64,000 bases of DNA from Hyphomonadaceae bacterium (GCA_013001295.1 JABDMW010000037.1:1-64000); one strand, 5' to 3'; positions 1 through 10,011 are shown, counted from the stretch's first letter. Program-made: numbers and translations. The notes: a model not told the origin generated them from the letters alone.

Positions 1-1
1 A

Positions 2-1006
2 CAAATTAAAATCGGCAAGCATAAGTTAAAGTCTAACGTATTGGTCGCACCTATGTCGGGCATATCCGATTTACCGTTTCGTCGAGTCGCACAGAAATTT
101 GATCCCGGTCTTGTCGTGTCGGAAATGATTGCGAGTGAGTATTTGAGTAAGGGTAATTTGGAATCTGTCAAAAAAGCAGCAGGTGCGCAAGAAATTGATC
201 CATTGATCATTCAACTGGTTGGTCGGGAAAGTCATTGGATGGCGGAGGGGGCCAAGATAGCGGAACAGGCAGGCGCGCAAATTGTCGATATCAATATGGG
301 GTGCCCAGCTCGAAAAGTGACAAACGGTTTGTCCGGCTCGGCGCTCATGCGGGACTTGGATCATGCAATGTCAATCGTCGAAGCAACCGTGAGCGCCGTA
401 TCTGTGCCCGTTACCCTGAAAATGCGTTTGGGATGGGATGATCAATCCCTGAATGCCCCGGAACTGGCTCACCGATCCGAGCAAGCAGGTGTTCAAATGA
501 TCGTTGTCCACGGACGAACCCGGTGTCAATTTTACAAAGGCCAGGCCGATTGGAGAGCGGTTGCCAAAGTCAAAAATGCAGTATCTGTTCCTGTGGTCGT
601 CAATGGAGACATCCTCAGTGACGATGATGCGGTTTTGGCGCTTGAACAGTCGCAAGCCGACGGTGTCATGTTAGGGCGGGGACTAATAGGGGCGCCTTGG
701 AAAATATCTGACGTTGTGTCCAAGCTTCAGGGTCGCTCAAACGAGCCCATTGACGTTGAAAAGGCACTCTCAATTGCAATTGATCATTATCGTGACTTGA
801 TTGGTTTTTATGGCGAGGCGCGCGGGATAAAAGTCGCTCGAAAGCATTTATCCGGTTATATCGAACATGCACCGGTGAATGTATCAGAAAACGAGCGCAA
901 TGTCGTTAAATCTCAAATTTGCCGGCTGACTGACCCGCAAGATGTGATTGATATGCTGCATCGATTTTATCAAAACCCGGATAAACTGGTCGGGAAAGCG
1001 GCTTAA
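2..1006 (+). CDS. dusB: tRNA-dihydrouridine synthase B (5' end outside window)
   Basis: FMN-dependent, NADPH-using reductase that reduces specific uridines in the tRNA D-loop. The reading frame is open to the first bases of the window and already encodes family sequence (IGKHKLKSN) upstream of the first possible start, a TTG at 41, so the true start is probably just outside. Visible are the N-terminal [13 protein letters not shown] barrel strand, the [11 protein letters not shown] segment carrying the catalytic Cys, and the VNGDI and [13 protein letters not shown]-phosphate motifs near the C-terminus. The old name nifR3 reflects its usual place before ntrB, which holds here: ntrB follows after 2 bases. 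Only the start is uncertain. Confidence 0.95.
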   Translation, partial: QIKIGKHKLKSNVLVAPMSGISDLPFRRVAQKFDPGLVVSEMIASEYLSKGNLESVKKAAGAQEIDPLIIQLVGRESHWMAEGAKIAEQAGAQIVDINMGCPARKVTNGLSGSALMRDLDHAMSIVEATVSAVSVPVTLKMRLGWDDQSLNAPELAHRSEQAGVQMIVVHGRTRCQFYKGQADWRAVAKVKNAVSVPVVVNGDILSDDDAVLALEQSQADGVMLGRGLIGAPWKISDVVSKLQGRSNEPIDVEKALSIAIDHYRDLIGFYGEARGIKVARKHLSGYIEHAPVNVSENERNVVKSQICRLTDPQDVIDMLHRFYQNPDKLVGKAA

Positions 1007-1008
1007 TT

Positions 1009-2076
1009 ATGGAAACCGTTCCTTACCCAATTGGCGAAAACCATCCTGATCCAACTTTACTATTTTCCATAGATCGAAAACACCTTAAGTGGATGAATGG
1101 GGCCGCAGAATCCTGGTTACGCAAACCAAAAAGCGCTTTGATTGGGCAATGTATAAGTGAATTTGGACGGGGATTTGACGAATTAAAAACTCATATCAAC
1201 CAACTCGGCAATGAGGACAGCACATCTTACCGGGGCCATGACATAATCGTAAATGTACGAAGAATTGATTTTGTATGCTCTTTCAATATATACAATTCGG
1301 CTGCTGGAATTGTGGTGCAAATAAGCCCCAAGGAAATGGGAAGCGGATTTGTGCATGCGACCGGGCCGGATCAATCGGTATCTATGTTAGGCAGGATGCT
1401 GGCGCACGAGTTGAAAAACCCATTGGCGGGCATAAAAGGTGCTGCTCAACTTTTAGAAGTCGAGCTTGAAAATCCTGACGATTTGGAACTTACGGGATTA
1501 ATTTCAACGGAGGTTGACAGGATAGGACGACTTGCAGATCGAATGGAAAAATTCGGGCAAGCCGACTTTGATAATTATACCCATTTCAATGTGCACGAAG
1601 TGTTGCAAAAGACGTTTTTGATCTTTGTGAATCAAGGGCTGGAAGATATTGAATTTGTTGAACTATTCGATCCGTCCTTACCAGATGTGTTTGGCGACTC
1701 AGACGGGATCATGCAGGTTCTAATTAACTTGTTGGCCAACGCAGTCGATGCGATAAAAAGCGTCGAAACGCACGGCGTGATCAAAGTTGAGACAAGGTTT
1801 AGAACCGGAATACATCGTCTCGATCAAACGGGAAGAAAACATGCGCTTCCCGTTGAAGTTAGGATAATTGACAATGGACCCGGTATACCAGAGGCCTTGC
1901 GAGACCGTGTGTTCCAACCATTTGTAACAGGGAAATCCAATGGCCAGGGATTAGGACTCGCATTAATCTCGAAAATAATCGCCGACCATGGCGGATTGAT
2001 TGAGGTGAGTTCGGAACCGGGTCAAACAGAATTCTCTATTTTACTCCCGGTTGAGCCTCAAGCAGACAAAGGATGA
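1009..2076 (+). CDS. ntrB: Nitrogen regulation sensor histidine kinase NtrB
   Basis: Cytosolic histidine kinase/phosphatase that, with PII protein, sets NtrC phosphorylation according to nitrogen status. The 355-residue protein has a PAS-like N-terminal region (about 10-110), a DHp helix with the H-box AHELKNPLAGIKGAAQLL (phosphoacceptor His133), and a HATPase domain with N-box NLLANAVDAI, G1 IIDNGPGIP and G2 GQGLGLAL. There is no transmembrane segment, as expected for NtrB. It follows dusB by 2 bases and its stop sits 4 bases before ntrC, so the three genes are probably cotranscribed. Confidence 0.95.
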   Translation: METVPYPIGENHPDPTLLFSIDRKHLKWMNGAAESWLRKPKSALIGQCISEFGRGFDELKTHINQLGNEDSTSYRGHDIIVNVRRIDFVCSFNIYNSAAGIVVQISPKEMGSGFVHATGPDQSVSMLGRMLAHELKNPLAGIKGAAQLLEVELENPDDLELTGLISTEVDRIGRLADRMEKFGQADFDNYTHFNVHEVLQKTFLIFVNQGLEDIEFVELFDPSLPDVFGDSDGIMQVLINLLANAVDAIKSVETHGVIKVETRFRTGIHRLDQTGRKHALPVEVRIIDNGPGIPEALRDRVFQPFVTGKSNGQGLGLALISKIIADHGGLIEVSSEPGQTEFSILLPVEPQADKG

Positions 2077-2080
2077 CGAA

Positions 2081-3418
2081 ATGAAAAAAAATATTCTTGT
2101 CGCTGACGACGATGCCAGCATTCGGTTTGTGATCAGTAAATTTCTTTCAAGGGAAGGATTTAATGTCCGTGCGACAGACAATGCTCACACCCTGCAAAAA
2201 TGGGTGGAAAAAGGTGAGGGCGATGTCGTGCTCACAGATGTTCACATGGAACAGGAAGACATTTTTAATTTCATACCGGATTTGAAAAAAGCGCGCGCTG
2301 ATTTGCCTATTATCATCATGAGCGCAAACACGAGTGTGATGACCGCTCTCAAGTCCGGAAAATTTGGTGTATTTGAATATATCCCAAAGCCTTTCGATCT
2401 TTCAGAGGTCGCAAATACGATTGAACGGGCTCTTGAGATCGGTGCTGATTCGGACTTTGTCGTACCAGTCCCATCCACGCCAGATTTAAATACGATGATT
2501 GGGAAATCGGCTGCGATGCAACCTGTATTTCGCGGCATTTCAGACTTTATGTCGGGTGATATCCCGGTTTACATATCCGGTGACGTAGGGACCGGAAAGA
2601 ATTTGACAGCCAGTCTCATTCACAGCTCGGGCGCGCGAAAAGAGCAGCCTTTCTTATTTTTCGATGACATTCAATCTGATGCCGACCTTATCGAAAATGT
2701 CGGTCGTGGAGATTTGCTTATAGACCGGATTGAAGAGCTTTCAGCGAACAGACAGAATATTCTCTTGAGGGCACTGGAAAAAAATGAAAACCGGTCACTT
2801 GCAGAACAATTTCGCACGATTTCAACATCGAACTTGAGATTATCAGAATTGCTCGAGGCCAAAATGCTACGCCCTGAGTTGTTATCGCATCTGCGCGGCG
2901 GAACCATTCATCTCCCGCCTCTTCGTGAACGACAGCAAGATATCCTTGATCTCGCCGTCTTCTTCATCAACGAAAACCCGAGAATTAAATCGAAAAGAAA
3001 GTTTTCTGCAAAAGCATCAAAACTCCTAAATGCGAGTGATTGGGCAGGAAATGTCCGTGAACTCAAGAATGTCGTAAATTCAATTGTATTGCAATTTTCA
3101 GATCCGGTTATTTCGGAAAAAATTGTGAGTACAATTCTCAGCGAACATCAGGCCAAACGTGTTAAAAATGTTGAAGAAAGCGAATTTTCTGACAACTTAA
3201 GAAACGCGGGAAGAGCGCTATTACTTGAAGCATATCGATCAGATAGCGATGAACTGCAAGTGCCATACGCTCAAGCCATTGGCTGGATCGAAAAGCCTCT
3301 GATTGAGGAAGCATTAAAAATAACCAATGGAAACAATGTCAAGGCGGCGGAACTTCTAGGAATTCATCGCAACACGTTGCGCGCGAAGATTAAATCGTTG
3401 GGTATAACACGGTTCTAA
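2081..3418 (+). CDS. ntrC: NtrC-family response regulator without GAFTGA loop
   Basis: Partner regulator of NtrB. The ATG at 2081 has AAAGGA just upstream, overlapping the ntrB stop; an in-frame TTG at 2051 is unlikely. The 445 residues contain a receiver domain (phosphoacceptor Asp53 in LTDVHM), an AAA+ domain (Walker A GDVGTGKN, 167-174) and a C-terminal Fis-type HTH (NVKAAELLGIHRNTLRAKI). The AAA+ domain is abnormal: only about 42 residues separate the Walker A Lys173 from Asp215, against roughly 64 in enteric NtrC. The part carrying the sigma54-contacting GAFTGA loop is missing, and Walker B reads LLIDRIEEL where DE is expected. Rhodobacter capsulatus NtrC also lacks GAFTGA and works with sigma70. 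I infer a DNA-binding regulator that does not remodel sigma54 holoenzyme. Confidence 0.92.
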   Translation: MKKNILVADDDASIRFVISKFLSREGFNVRATDNAHTLQKWVEKGEGDVVLTDVHMEQEDIFNFIPDLKKARADLPIIIMSANTSVMTALKSGKFGVFEYIPKPFDLSEVANTIERALEIGADSDFVVPVPSTPDLNTMIGKSAAMQPVFRGISDFMSGDIPVYISGDVGTGKNLTASLIHSSGARKEQPFLFFDDIQSDADLIENVGRGDLLIDRIEELSANRQNILLRALEKNENRSLAEQFRTISTSNLRLSELLEAKMLRPELLSHLRGGTIHLPPLRERQQDILDLAVFFINENPRIKSKRKFSAKASKLLNASDWAGNVRELKNVVNSIVLQFSDPVISEKIVSTILSEHQAKRVKNVEESEFSDNLRNAGRALLLEAYRSDSDELQVPYAQAIGWIEKPLIEEALKITNGNNVKAAELLGIHRNTLRAKIKSLGITRF

Positions 3419-3488
3419 TAGCGTTGATTATTTGCAACACTGCGACATTCATGTAACATATACGTTATGGAGTTCAGGAAGACGTCGC

Positions 3489-5732
3489 ATGGCTAAATCC
3501 GAAACAAGGCTGAGACCTACACCGCGATTGTTTAATTCTGCGGTTTTCGGCGTGTTTTTTACCGTCGCGATTTTTTTAACAGGGCTCGGCGCTTTTTTTG
3601 CTTTATCCGGAAATGAAGGACAGGCTTCCAAAGCGCTCAATATTCTCCGCTTAAATCTGGTGTTGATCGCCGGTCTCGGAATCTCTTTGTTTTTACGGCT
3701 TCGTCGCGTTTTGACGACGTCCGGTGATGGTCAAAGCGCCCCGCATCTTCATCGGCGTTTTGTTTTTATTTTTAGTCTTGGGGCGGTCGTCCCGGCGATT
3801 CTTGTTGGTTTGTTTTTTGCTGTCCTTATGACACGGAATTTCAATGACATATTTGGGCCAAATGTCCGGCAAACTTTGGAAACCAGCCGCGAATTGTCGA
3901 GTGCATACTTGAAAGACGAAATCGACGAGATTGGACAAGGCATTTACGACATCGCCGAAGATTTGAATCGCGAAGAATCTCTTCTCTCTAACCGCATTAC
4001 CTACAAGGTTTTCATGATCAATCAGGCGGTTTACCGGGAGTTTCCATCCGTTTATGTCATTGATGGTGAGGGTCGAATTCTGTCCCAAGCCGAAGGTCCT
4101 ACTGCACCGCCTTATGTGCTTCCAAGCCAGGAAACGTTTGATCTGGCTCTTGATGGGTCGGTAACGTTTACAACTCGCGCCGAAATTGATTTCTTAATGG
4201 CATTGTACAAGCTCGAGAATTACGAGAATGCGTATCTTTATACGGGGCGTTATATCAGGGCAGGCGTCCTCAATAACATTGAAAATGCCGAACAGGTTCA
4301 AGCAGCGCTAACAAATTATTCGGGCGATTTCAACGATTTGAACCGCGTGTTCTTTTTAACCTATATTGAAGTGGCACTGATCATCTTTTTTGCCGCGATT
4401 TGGTTGGGTTTGATGCTGGCCAATAGGATTGTCAGTCCGCTGGGTCAAATGGTCAATGCAGCTGAAAAGGTTCGATCTGGCGACCTAACGACCAGGGTGA
4501 ATGTGACGGGCGTTTGGGATGAAATTGGCGATTTGGCGAATGCCTTTAACCGAATGACCCGACAATTGAAAACACAAAGAGAAGATCTCGTGTTAGAACA
4601 TGATATTTCTGAGCAACGCCGGAAATTCTCTGAAGCTGTTTTATCCGGTGTCAGTGCGGGCGTTATTGGGCTGTCGCCGGAAGGTCGAATTACAGTTATA
4701 AATCGATCCGCAGAAAAGCTTCTCGGGATCAGGTCTGCGGATGCCGTCGGTATACCGCTGGCCAATATCTTACCCGAATTCACGTCGGCGTTTAAAACTG
4801 CAATTGATAGTATCGATCATGGGGCTGAAGATCAGATAAACCTGGATACATCTGCAGGGACGCGAAATCTCGATATTCGTGTTTCCGCGTACAAAGACGA
4901 ACGGACGGACACCGGCTGGGTGGTGACTTTTGATGATATGACCCGGCTTGTCGCCGCGCAGCGTCACTCGGCCTGGCGGGATGTGGCACGCCGAATCGCC
5001 CATGAAATCAAAAACCCGCTAACACCGATACAATTGTCGGCCGAACGATTGGAACGAAAATACAAAAATGAAATTACAACTGATCCAAATGTATTTACTC
5101 GCTGCACGCAAACGATCATACGACAAGTTGAAAATTTGGGACGCATGGTTGATGAGTTTTCAGCATTTGCGCGGATGCCGACTCCAGCACTAAATAATGT
5201 GAATTTAGAAATCTTCATGTCGGATATATTGTTTGCACAACGCGTAGCGTATCCAGATCTCAATTTTGTCTATGACAATCAGTCCGATAAAACCCTGGAA
5301 ATATTGTGCGACGAACGCCTGATAAGCCAAGCTCTTACAAACATTTATAAAAATGCAGGAGAGTCGATAACGCGCAGGATTGATCAGACCGGGCAAGACG
5401 AACAAGACGGACAAATTAAGACGATTGTCAAAGCGGAGGACGATCATATTCTGATTGACGTCATTGACAATGGATTGGGCTGGCCGATCGCAGATAAAGA
5501 GGCTTTGCTCGAGCCGTATATGACGACCCGAAAAGAGGGCACCGGTCTCGGAATGGCTATCGTTAAGCGGATCGCCGAAGATCATGGCGGCGCATTCATT
5601 CTGTTTGACAGGCCAGACGGAACGCAAGGAGCATGTGTACGACTGCAATTGCCAATTTCAGAACCATCAGGTTCATCTCAATCGAAAAATGAAAAACCAC
5701 GCTTAAAAGAACATGAGGGCGAAAACATATGA
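3489..5732 (+). CDS. ntrY: Membrane sensor histidine kinase NtrY
   Basis: Sensor kinase of the NtrYX system, linked in alphaproteobacteria to nitrogen metabolism, redox and envelope traits. The ATG at 3489 (MAKSETRL) has AGGAAG 7 bases upstream and is preferred to an in-frame TTG at 3432. The roughly 747-residue protein has three hydrophobic segments near the N-terminus, a periplasmic region, a further membrane segment (VALIIFFAAIWLGLML), a HAMP domain (NRIVSPLGQMVNAAEKV), a PAS domain, the H-box AHEIKNPLTPIQLSAERL (His505) and a HATPase domain (IDVIDNGLGWP, GTGLGMAIV). Its stop overlaps the ntrX start as ATGA, suggesting translational coupling. Confidence 0.95.
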   Translation: MAKSETRLRPTPRLFNSAVFGVFFTVAIFLTGLGAFFALSGNEGQASKALNILRLNLVLIAGLGISLFLRLRRVLTTSGDGQSAPHLHRRFVFIFSLGAVVPAILVGLFFAVLMTRNFNDIFGPNVRQTLETSRELSSAYLKDEIDEIGQGIYDIAEDLNREESLLSNRITYKVFMINQAVYREFPSVYVIDGEGRILSQAEGPTAPPYVLPSQETFDLALDGSVTFTTRAEIDFLMALYKLENYENAYLYTGRYIRAGVLNNIENAEQVQAALTNYSGDFNDLNRVFFLTYIEVALIIFFAAIWLGLMLANRIVSPLGQMVNAAEKVRSGDLTTRVNVTGVWDEIGDLANAFNRMTRQLKTQREDLVLEHDISEQRRKFSEAVLSGVSAGVIGLSPEGRITVINRSAEKLLGIRSADAVGIPLANILPEFTSAFKTAIDSIDHGAEDQINLDTSAGTRNLDIRVSAYKDERTDTGWVVTFDDMTRLVAAQRHSAWRDVARRIAHEIKNPLTPIQLSAERLERKYKNEITTDPNVFTRCTQTIIRQVENLGRMVDEFSAFARMPTPALNNVNLEIFMSDILFAQRVAYPDLNFVYDNQSDKTLEILCDERLISQALTNIYKNAGESITRRIDQTGQDEQDGQIKTIVKAEDDHILIDVIDNGLGWPIADKEALLEPYMTTRKEGTGLGMAIVKRIAEDHGGAFILFDRPDGTQGACVRLQLPISEPSGSSQSKNEKPRLKEHEGENI

Positions 5733-7120
5733 GTTATGAAATTCTAGTCGTTGAGGATGAAGACGACATTCGCAGCCTGATTTCAGGAATATTGTCGGAT
5801 GAGGGATATCATATCCGCGAGGCGGGCAATAGCGAAGAGGCGTTGCAGAAATTCAAATTGAGGAAGCCTTCGCTTGTTATACTCGATGTTTGGCTCAAAG
5901 GTTCAGAGTTGGACGGTATTGAGTTAATGGACGTTTTGAAGGACATGGATGCAGACATTCCTGTAATCATCATTAGCGGGCACGGAACCGTAGAAACTGC
6001 TGTGTCGGCAATCCGGAAGGGCGCCTACGATTATATCGTAAAGCCATTCAAGAGCGATAAATTGGTCATCACAGCACAAAGAGCTTTGGAGACGGTCAAA
6101 CTTAAGCAGGAAAATGCGGAATTGCGCGGTCGTGCGACATCTGACGACACCTTGATCGGCAGCTCTCAGGTCATAATGCAGATTCGCCAAAAAATTGATC
6201 GCATTGCGCCGACTAACAGTCGGATTTTAATATCAGGACCATCCGGATCGGGAAAAGAATTAATGGCACGGCTGATCCACCAAGCTTCAAATCGATCAGA
6301 TGGCCCGTTCAAAGCTGTGAATGCAGCGTCGATGGTCCCGGAGCGTGTGGAGGAAGAACTCTTTGGGGTTGAAGACCATACAACAAACTTGACAAACACT
6401 GGATTGCTTGAGCGTGCCCATTTTGGAACACTTTACATTGATGAAGTCGCCGACATGCCGTTGGAGACACAAAGCAAACTTCTTCGGTTGTTGGTGGATC
6501 AAAGGTTTACCCGCATTGGAGGAGAGGATGATATTCAAGTTGACGTCCGGATTATTACGTCGACGTCTCGGGATCTGGAAAGAGAAACAAAACTGGGTCG
6601 TTTTAGAGAAGACTTATATCATCGATTGAACGTCATGCCGTTGGTTGCGCCATCGCTCATGGAACGGCGCGAAGATATCCCTGAGCTCGTGGAGCACTTT
6701 ATTGAACGCCTATCCGGGTCAACCGGCCTGCCCGCACGTAGTATCGGCGACGATGCCATGGCGGCTCTGCAAGCCCATGACTGGCCTGGAAATGTCCGGC
6801 AATTGCGCAACAATGTAGAACGTCTATTAATCTTGGCTTCGGGAGAACCTGCGCAGCCTATAACATTAGAGTCGCTTCCTGATGAAGTCTCAATACTTCG
6901 CGGAAATGAAGGCATACAAACCAATGAAAAAACCATATCAATGCCATTGCGAAATGCGAGGGAGCATTTCGAGAGAGAGTATTTGCAGACCCAAATCGAA
7001 CGATTTGGCGGCAATATATCGCGGACTGCAAATTTCGTCGGCATGGAAAGATCAGCATTGCATCGGAAGTTAAAATCGTTAGGAATTTCATCTAGTTCGG
7101 GGGGATCTGATGGTTCTTAG
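5729..7120 (+). CDS. ntrX: Response regulator NtrX
   Basis: Partner regulator of NtrY. The 463 residues comprise a receiver domain (Asp53 in VILDVWL), an AAA+ domain with intact Walker A GPSGSGKE (170-177) and Walker B LYIDEVADM (D238-E239), and a Fis-type HTH at the C-terminus (NISRTANFVGMERSALHRKL). The loop that holds GAFTGA in true sigma54 activators is replaced by a non-matching stretch after EEELFG (VEDHTTNLTNTGLL). This is usual for alphaproteobacterial NtrX. Unlike the neighbouring NtrC, the ATPase core here looks intact. The start overlaps the ntrY stop; trkA begins 20 bases downstream. Confidence 0.95.
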   Translation: MSYEILVVEDEDDIRSLISGILSDEGYHIREAGNSEEALQKFKLRKPSLVILDVWLKGSELDGIELMDVLKDMDADIPVIIISGHGTVETAVSAIRKGAYDYIVKPFKSDKLVITAQRALETVKLKQENAELRGRATSDDTLIGSSQVIMQIRQKIDRIAPTNSRILISGPSGSGKELMARLIHQASNRSDGPFKAVNAASMVPERVEEELFGVEDHTTNLTNTGLLERAHFGTLYIDEVADMPLETQSKLLRLLVDQRFTRIGGEDDIQVDVRIITSTSRDLERETKLGRFREDLYHRLNVMPLVAPSLMERREDIPELVEHFIERLSGSTGLPARSIGDDAMAALQAHDWPGNVRQLRNNVERLLILASGEPAQPITLESLPDEVSILRGNEGIQTNEKTISMPLRNAREHFEREYLQTQIERFGGNISRTANFVGMERSALHRKLKSLGISSSSGGSDGS

Positions 7121-7140
7121 GATAATTTTCGGGTGATGTT

Positions 7141-8514
7141 ATGAATATTATTATTTGTGGCGCGGGCCGTGTCGGGTACGGCATAGCTGAGCAATTGTCG
7201 GCAGAACGAAATTCTGTAACAATTGTCGATATATCCGCAGACCTCATACAAACCGTAACCACCGAGCTAGATGTTCGCGGCATTGTCGGTAACGGATCGT
7301 TTCCGAGCGTCTTGCAAGATGCGGGGGCGGAAAATGCCGATATGATCATCGCCGTGACATATTCAGATGAGGTCAATATGATCGCGTGTCAGATCGCGCA
7401 CTCCTTGTTTGGAACACCAATGAAAATCGCGCGTGTGAGGGCACAGGATTATCTCGAAGATCGGTGGCGCGATTTGTACAGTCGGAAAAACATGCCGATC
7501 GACATTATCATCTCGCCAGAAATTGAGATTGGTAAAGCTGTGCTTCGTCGCCTTAATACACCTGGCGCATTCGATGTAGTTCCATTTGCTAACGGAACCG
7601 TTCAATTGGTGGGCGTTCACATTAAAGACGAATGTCCCATTGTAAACATTCCCGTTCAGCAGATCGATCAATTGTTCCCGGATTTGAAAGCAACAATCGT
7701 TGGCGTCTCGCGGGAGAAACAATTTTTCGTGCCGAAACATGATGACCAGCTTGAAATCGGTGACGACGCCTATTTTGTCGTTGAGTCAATAAATGCTCAC
7801 AGGTTGTTTGATATTGTAGGTTCGATCGAAGAGAAAGCCCGCCAAATCGTGATTATCGGGGGCGGGAATATTGGCTCCTTCGTTGCCCGCGAGCTTGAGA
7901 AGGTGACCAGTGTTCGCGTTCGCGTCATTGAAAAAGACAAAGCGCGAGCAGAACGAACGGCTGATCAACTCCGTCAAACCGTGGTGTTGAATGGCGATGC
8001 TCTGAGTGTTGCTGTGCAGGAAGAGGCAGGTGTCGGAGATGCCCAAACTGTCCTATGTCTGACCAATGATGATAAAACTAATATTCTGGCAAGTATCATG
8101 GCGAAGTCCATTGGGAATGCGCAGGTATTCAGCCTGATCAATGATACATCGTTTCTGGATATGAAATCCTCACTGGACATTGATATGATCATTGATCCTC
8201 GCATGACAACGGTTTCATCTATTCTGACCCATGTGCGCAAAGGCCGGATTTTGGATGTGTTTGCGATCGAAAACGGGTTGGCCGAAGTGATGGAAGGGGA
8301 AGTGCTCGAAACCTCGCCAATGTCAGGCAAATCTCTGGCGGACAGTGCTATTCCTGACGGTGTTGCAATAGGCGCCATCATCCGGGACAATGTTGTTCTC
8401 AAACCCAAGCCAGAACTCATTATTCGCAATCGCGATCGAATTGTACTGTCAGCCGAGAAATCAGATCTAAAATTTGTCGAACAATTATTCCGGGTTAGTC
8501 TGGATTATTTTTAG
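7141..8514 (+). CDS. trkA: Trk potassium uptake regulatory protein TrkA
   Basis: Peripheral NAD(H)/nucleotide-binding subunit that gates the TrkH potassium transporter at the inner membrane. The 457-residue protein contains two RCK units: Rossmann fold 1 has CGAGRVGYG at residues 6-14 and Rossmann fold 2 has VIIGGGNIGSFVAREL near residue 240, each followed by a TrkA-C domain. The length matches the full two-RCK form in E. coli (458 residues). It lies between ntrX and trkH on the same strand. Placement behind ntrX is a standard alphaproteobacterial order. Confidence 0.96.
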   Translation: MNIIICGAGRVGYGIAEQLSAERNSVTIVDISADLIQTVTTELDVRGIVGNGSFPSVLQDAGAENADMIIAVTYSDEVNMIACQIAHSLFGTPMKIARVRAQDYLEDRWRDLYSRKNMPIDIIISPEIEIGKAVLRRLNTPGAFDVVPFANGTVQLVGVHIKDECPIVNIPVQQIDQLFPDLKATIVGVSREKQFFVPKHDDQLEIGDDAYFVVESINAHRLFDIVGSIEEKARQIVIIGGGNIGSFVARELEKVTSVRVRVIEKDKARAERTADQLRQTVVLNGDALSVAVQEEAGVGDAQTVLCLTNDDKTNILASIMAKSIGNAQVFSLINDTSFLDMKSSLDIDMIIDPRMTTVSSILTHVRKGRILDVFAIENGLAEVMEGEVLETSPMSGKSLADSAIPDGVAIGAIIRDNVVLKPKPELIIRNRDRIVLSAEKSDLKFVEQLFRVSLDYF

Positions 8515-8543
8515 CGTGAGAACGGGAAAGAATTAGAGCTCTT

Positions 8544-9977
8544 ATGGCTTTTTCTCGAATATTTTTATGGCTTGGATATGCGGCAATTTTTTATGCCGGA
8601 TTGATGTTGTTCACAGCGGCGAGCGGGCTGGTACTTGGTGAACTGAGCGTTGCAACAATATTTGTAGGACTGGCATTGCTCCTATCTCTAGCCGGACTCG
8701 TCATAGTCTTTACGTCGCAAAATGCCCCGCTCAAGGAGAGCACGAGGGATGTTCTGGTTTTTCTGGTGCTATTCTGGACGATCATGCCCCTCGTTGCAGC
8801 TATCCCTTTTTCTATGCTGGATACGTCGCTCAACTGGGTCGGTGCGTATTTCGAATCTGTCTCTGCGATCACAACGACAGGCGCGTCAATAATCATTCCT
8901 GAGGAAGTCCCAAAAACCTTGATTCTTTGGCGCTCCGTCCTGCAATGGAGTGGCGGATGTATTGTCGCCACATTTGCCGTTGTTCTTCTCGCTGCTTTAA
9001 ATTTGAGCGGCACCGGCGTTCATAAGTCGATATTTTTTACCCTGCAGAAAGGTGAACTTTTTTCCAGGTTGGTCGGTGTTGGCCGGATCATTGCAGCGCT
9101 TTACGCCACATTCGCATCGATTTGCTTTTTCTTTTTGGTCTTATTTGGAACGCCGGTATTTGAAGCCTTATGTCTGAGCCTAAGCGGCATTTCCACCGGA
9201 GGATTAACACCGAGATCAGGCGTTCTGGAATCATATGTCTCCAACAGTGCCGGAATTGTTCTGGCGATTACATGTCTATTTGGCGCCGCCAACGTATCCA
9301 TTCTTTGGGATTTTATTCGCCGCCGCAATCGTTCCACCTTCCGGGAAATGTTTTATAATGTCGAACACCGTGGAACATTCGTGATTTTAGCAATTTTGTT
9401 TCTGACCGGGTTTTTCTTTTTGGGGCACATGCATTTTCACACGGTTTTGGTCGAGTCCGCCTTCATGGCGAGTACGGCCGGGTTTGATTACCATGTATTT
9501 GGTGTCGATATGATTTCACCGTCAATTTTAATAACCTTTGCTCTGGTGGGTGGGTCGGCGCTTTCAACTGCAGGGGGAATCAAAATCATCCGGTTGCTGC
9601 TTTTGCTTCGGCATTTGCGGACGGATCTGGATCGCATGAGTCACCCTTCACGCGTTATGCCGGTTCAATTCCAGGGTCGAAAAATCGAAGACCGCGCGTT
9701 CTTGTCGATCTGGATGTACTTCTTTGGATACACTTTGGTTTTCGCGATCGGAATGGTTGCATTGGGTGCGACAGGGCTTGAGTTTTCTCATGCGGTTTCG
9801 GCCTCCGCCTCTGCATTATCAAATATGGGGCCACTTCTGAATGCCACATACCCCGAGATCACATATGCCGAGATGAACCCCCTAACGCAAGGCGTCTTAA
9901 TTGTTGTCATGCTGTTTGGCCGAATAGAAGTTTTGGCAGCATTTGCCGCATTGTCGCCGTCGCAATGGCGTCGTTAA
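8544..9977 (+). CDS. trkH: Trk-type potassium transporter membrane subunit
   Basis: Inner-membrane potassium channel-like subunit working with TrkA. The 477 residues are strongly hydrophobic with about ten membrane segments and show the four pore-loop repeats of the family: SAITTTGASI, SLSGISTGGLTP, ASTAGFDYH and SALSNMGP. The gene lies 29 bases after trkA on the same strand, so the pair is likely one unit. A hairpin just after the stop may end the transcript. Confidence 0.94.
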   Translation: MAFSRIFLWLGYAAIFYAGLMLFTAASGLVLGELSVATIFVGLALLLSLAGLVIVFTSQNAPLKESTRDVLVFLVLFWTIMPLVAAIPFSMLDTSLNWVGAYFESVSAITTTGASIIIPEEVPKTLILWRSVLQWSGGCIVATFAVVLLAALNLSGTGVHKSIFFTLQKGELFSRLVGVGRIIAALYATFASICFFFLVLFGTPVFEALCLSLSGISTGGLTPRSGVLESYVSNSAGIVLAITCLFGAANVSILWDFIRRRNRSTFREMFYNVEHRGTFVILAILFLTGFFFLGHMHFHTVLVESAFMASTAGFDYHVFGVDMISPSILITFALVGGSALSTAGGIKIIRLLLLLRHLRTDLDRMSHPSRVMPVQFQGRKIEDRAFLSIWMYFFGYTLVFAIGMVALGATGLEFSHAVSASASALSNMGPLLNATYPEITYAEMNPLTQGVLIVVMLFGRIEVLAAFAALSPSQWRR

Positions 9978-9983
9978 TACTTT

Positions 9984-10011
9984 TATCCAAATAATCGTCG
10001 ATTTTTGGATA
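9984..10011 (+). terminator. Candidate terminator hairpin after trkH
   Basis: TATCCAAA at 9984-9991 pairs with TTTGGATA at 10004-10011; inside, AAT and ATT extend the stem around a CGTCG loop. It starts 7 bases after the trkH stop. No good T-run follows, so intrinsic termination is only possible. Confidence 0.35.
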
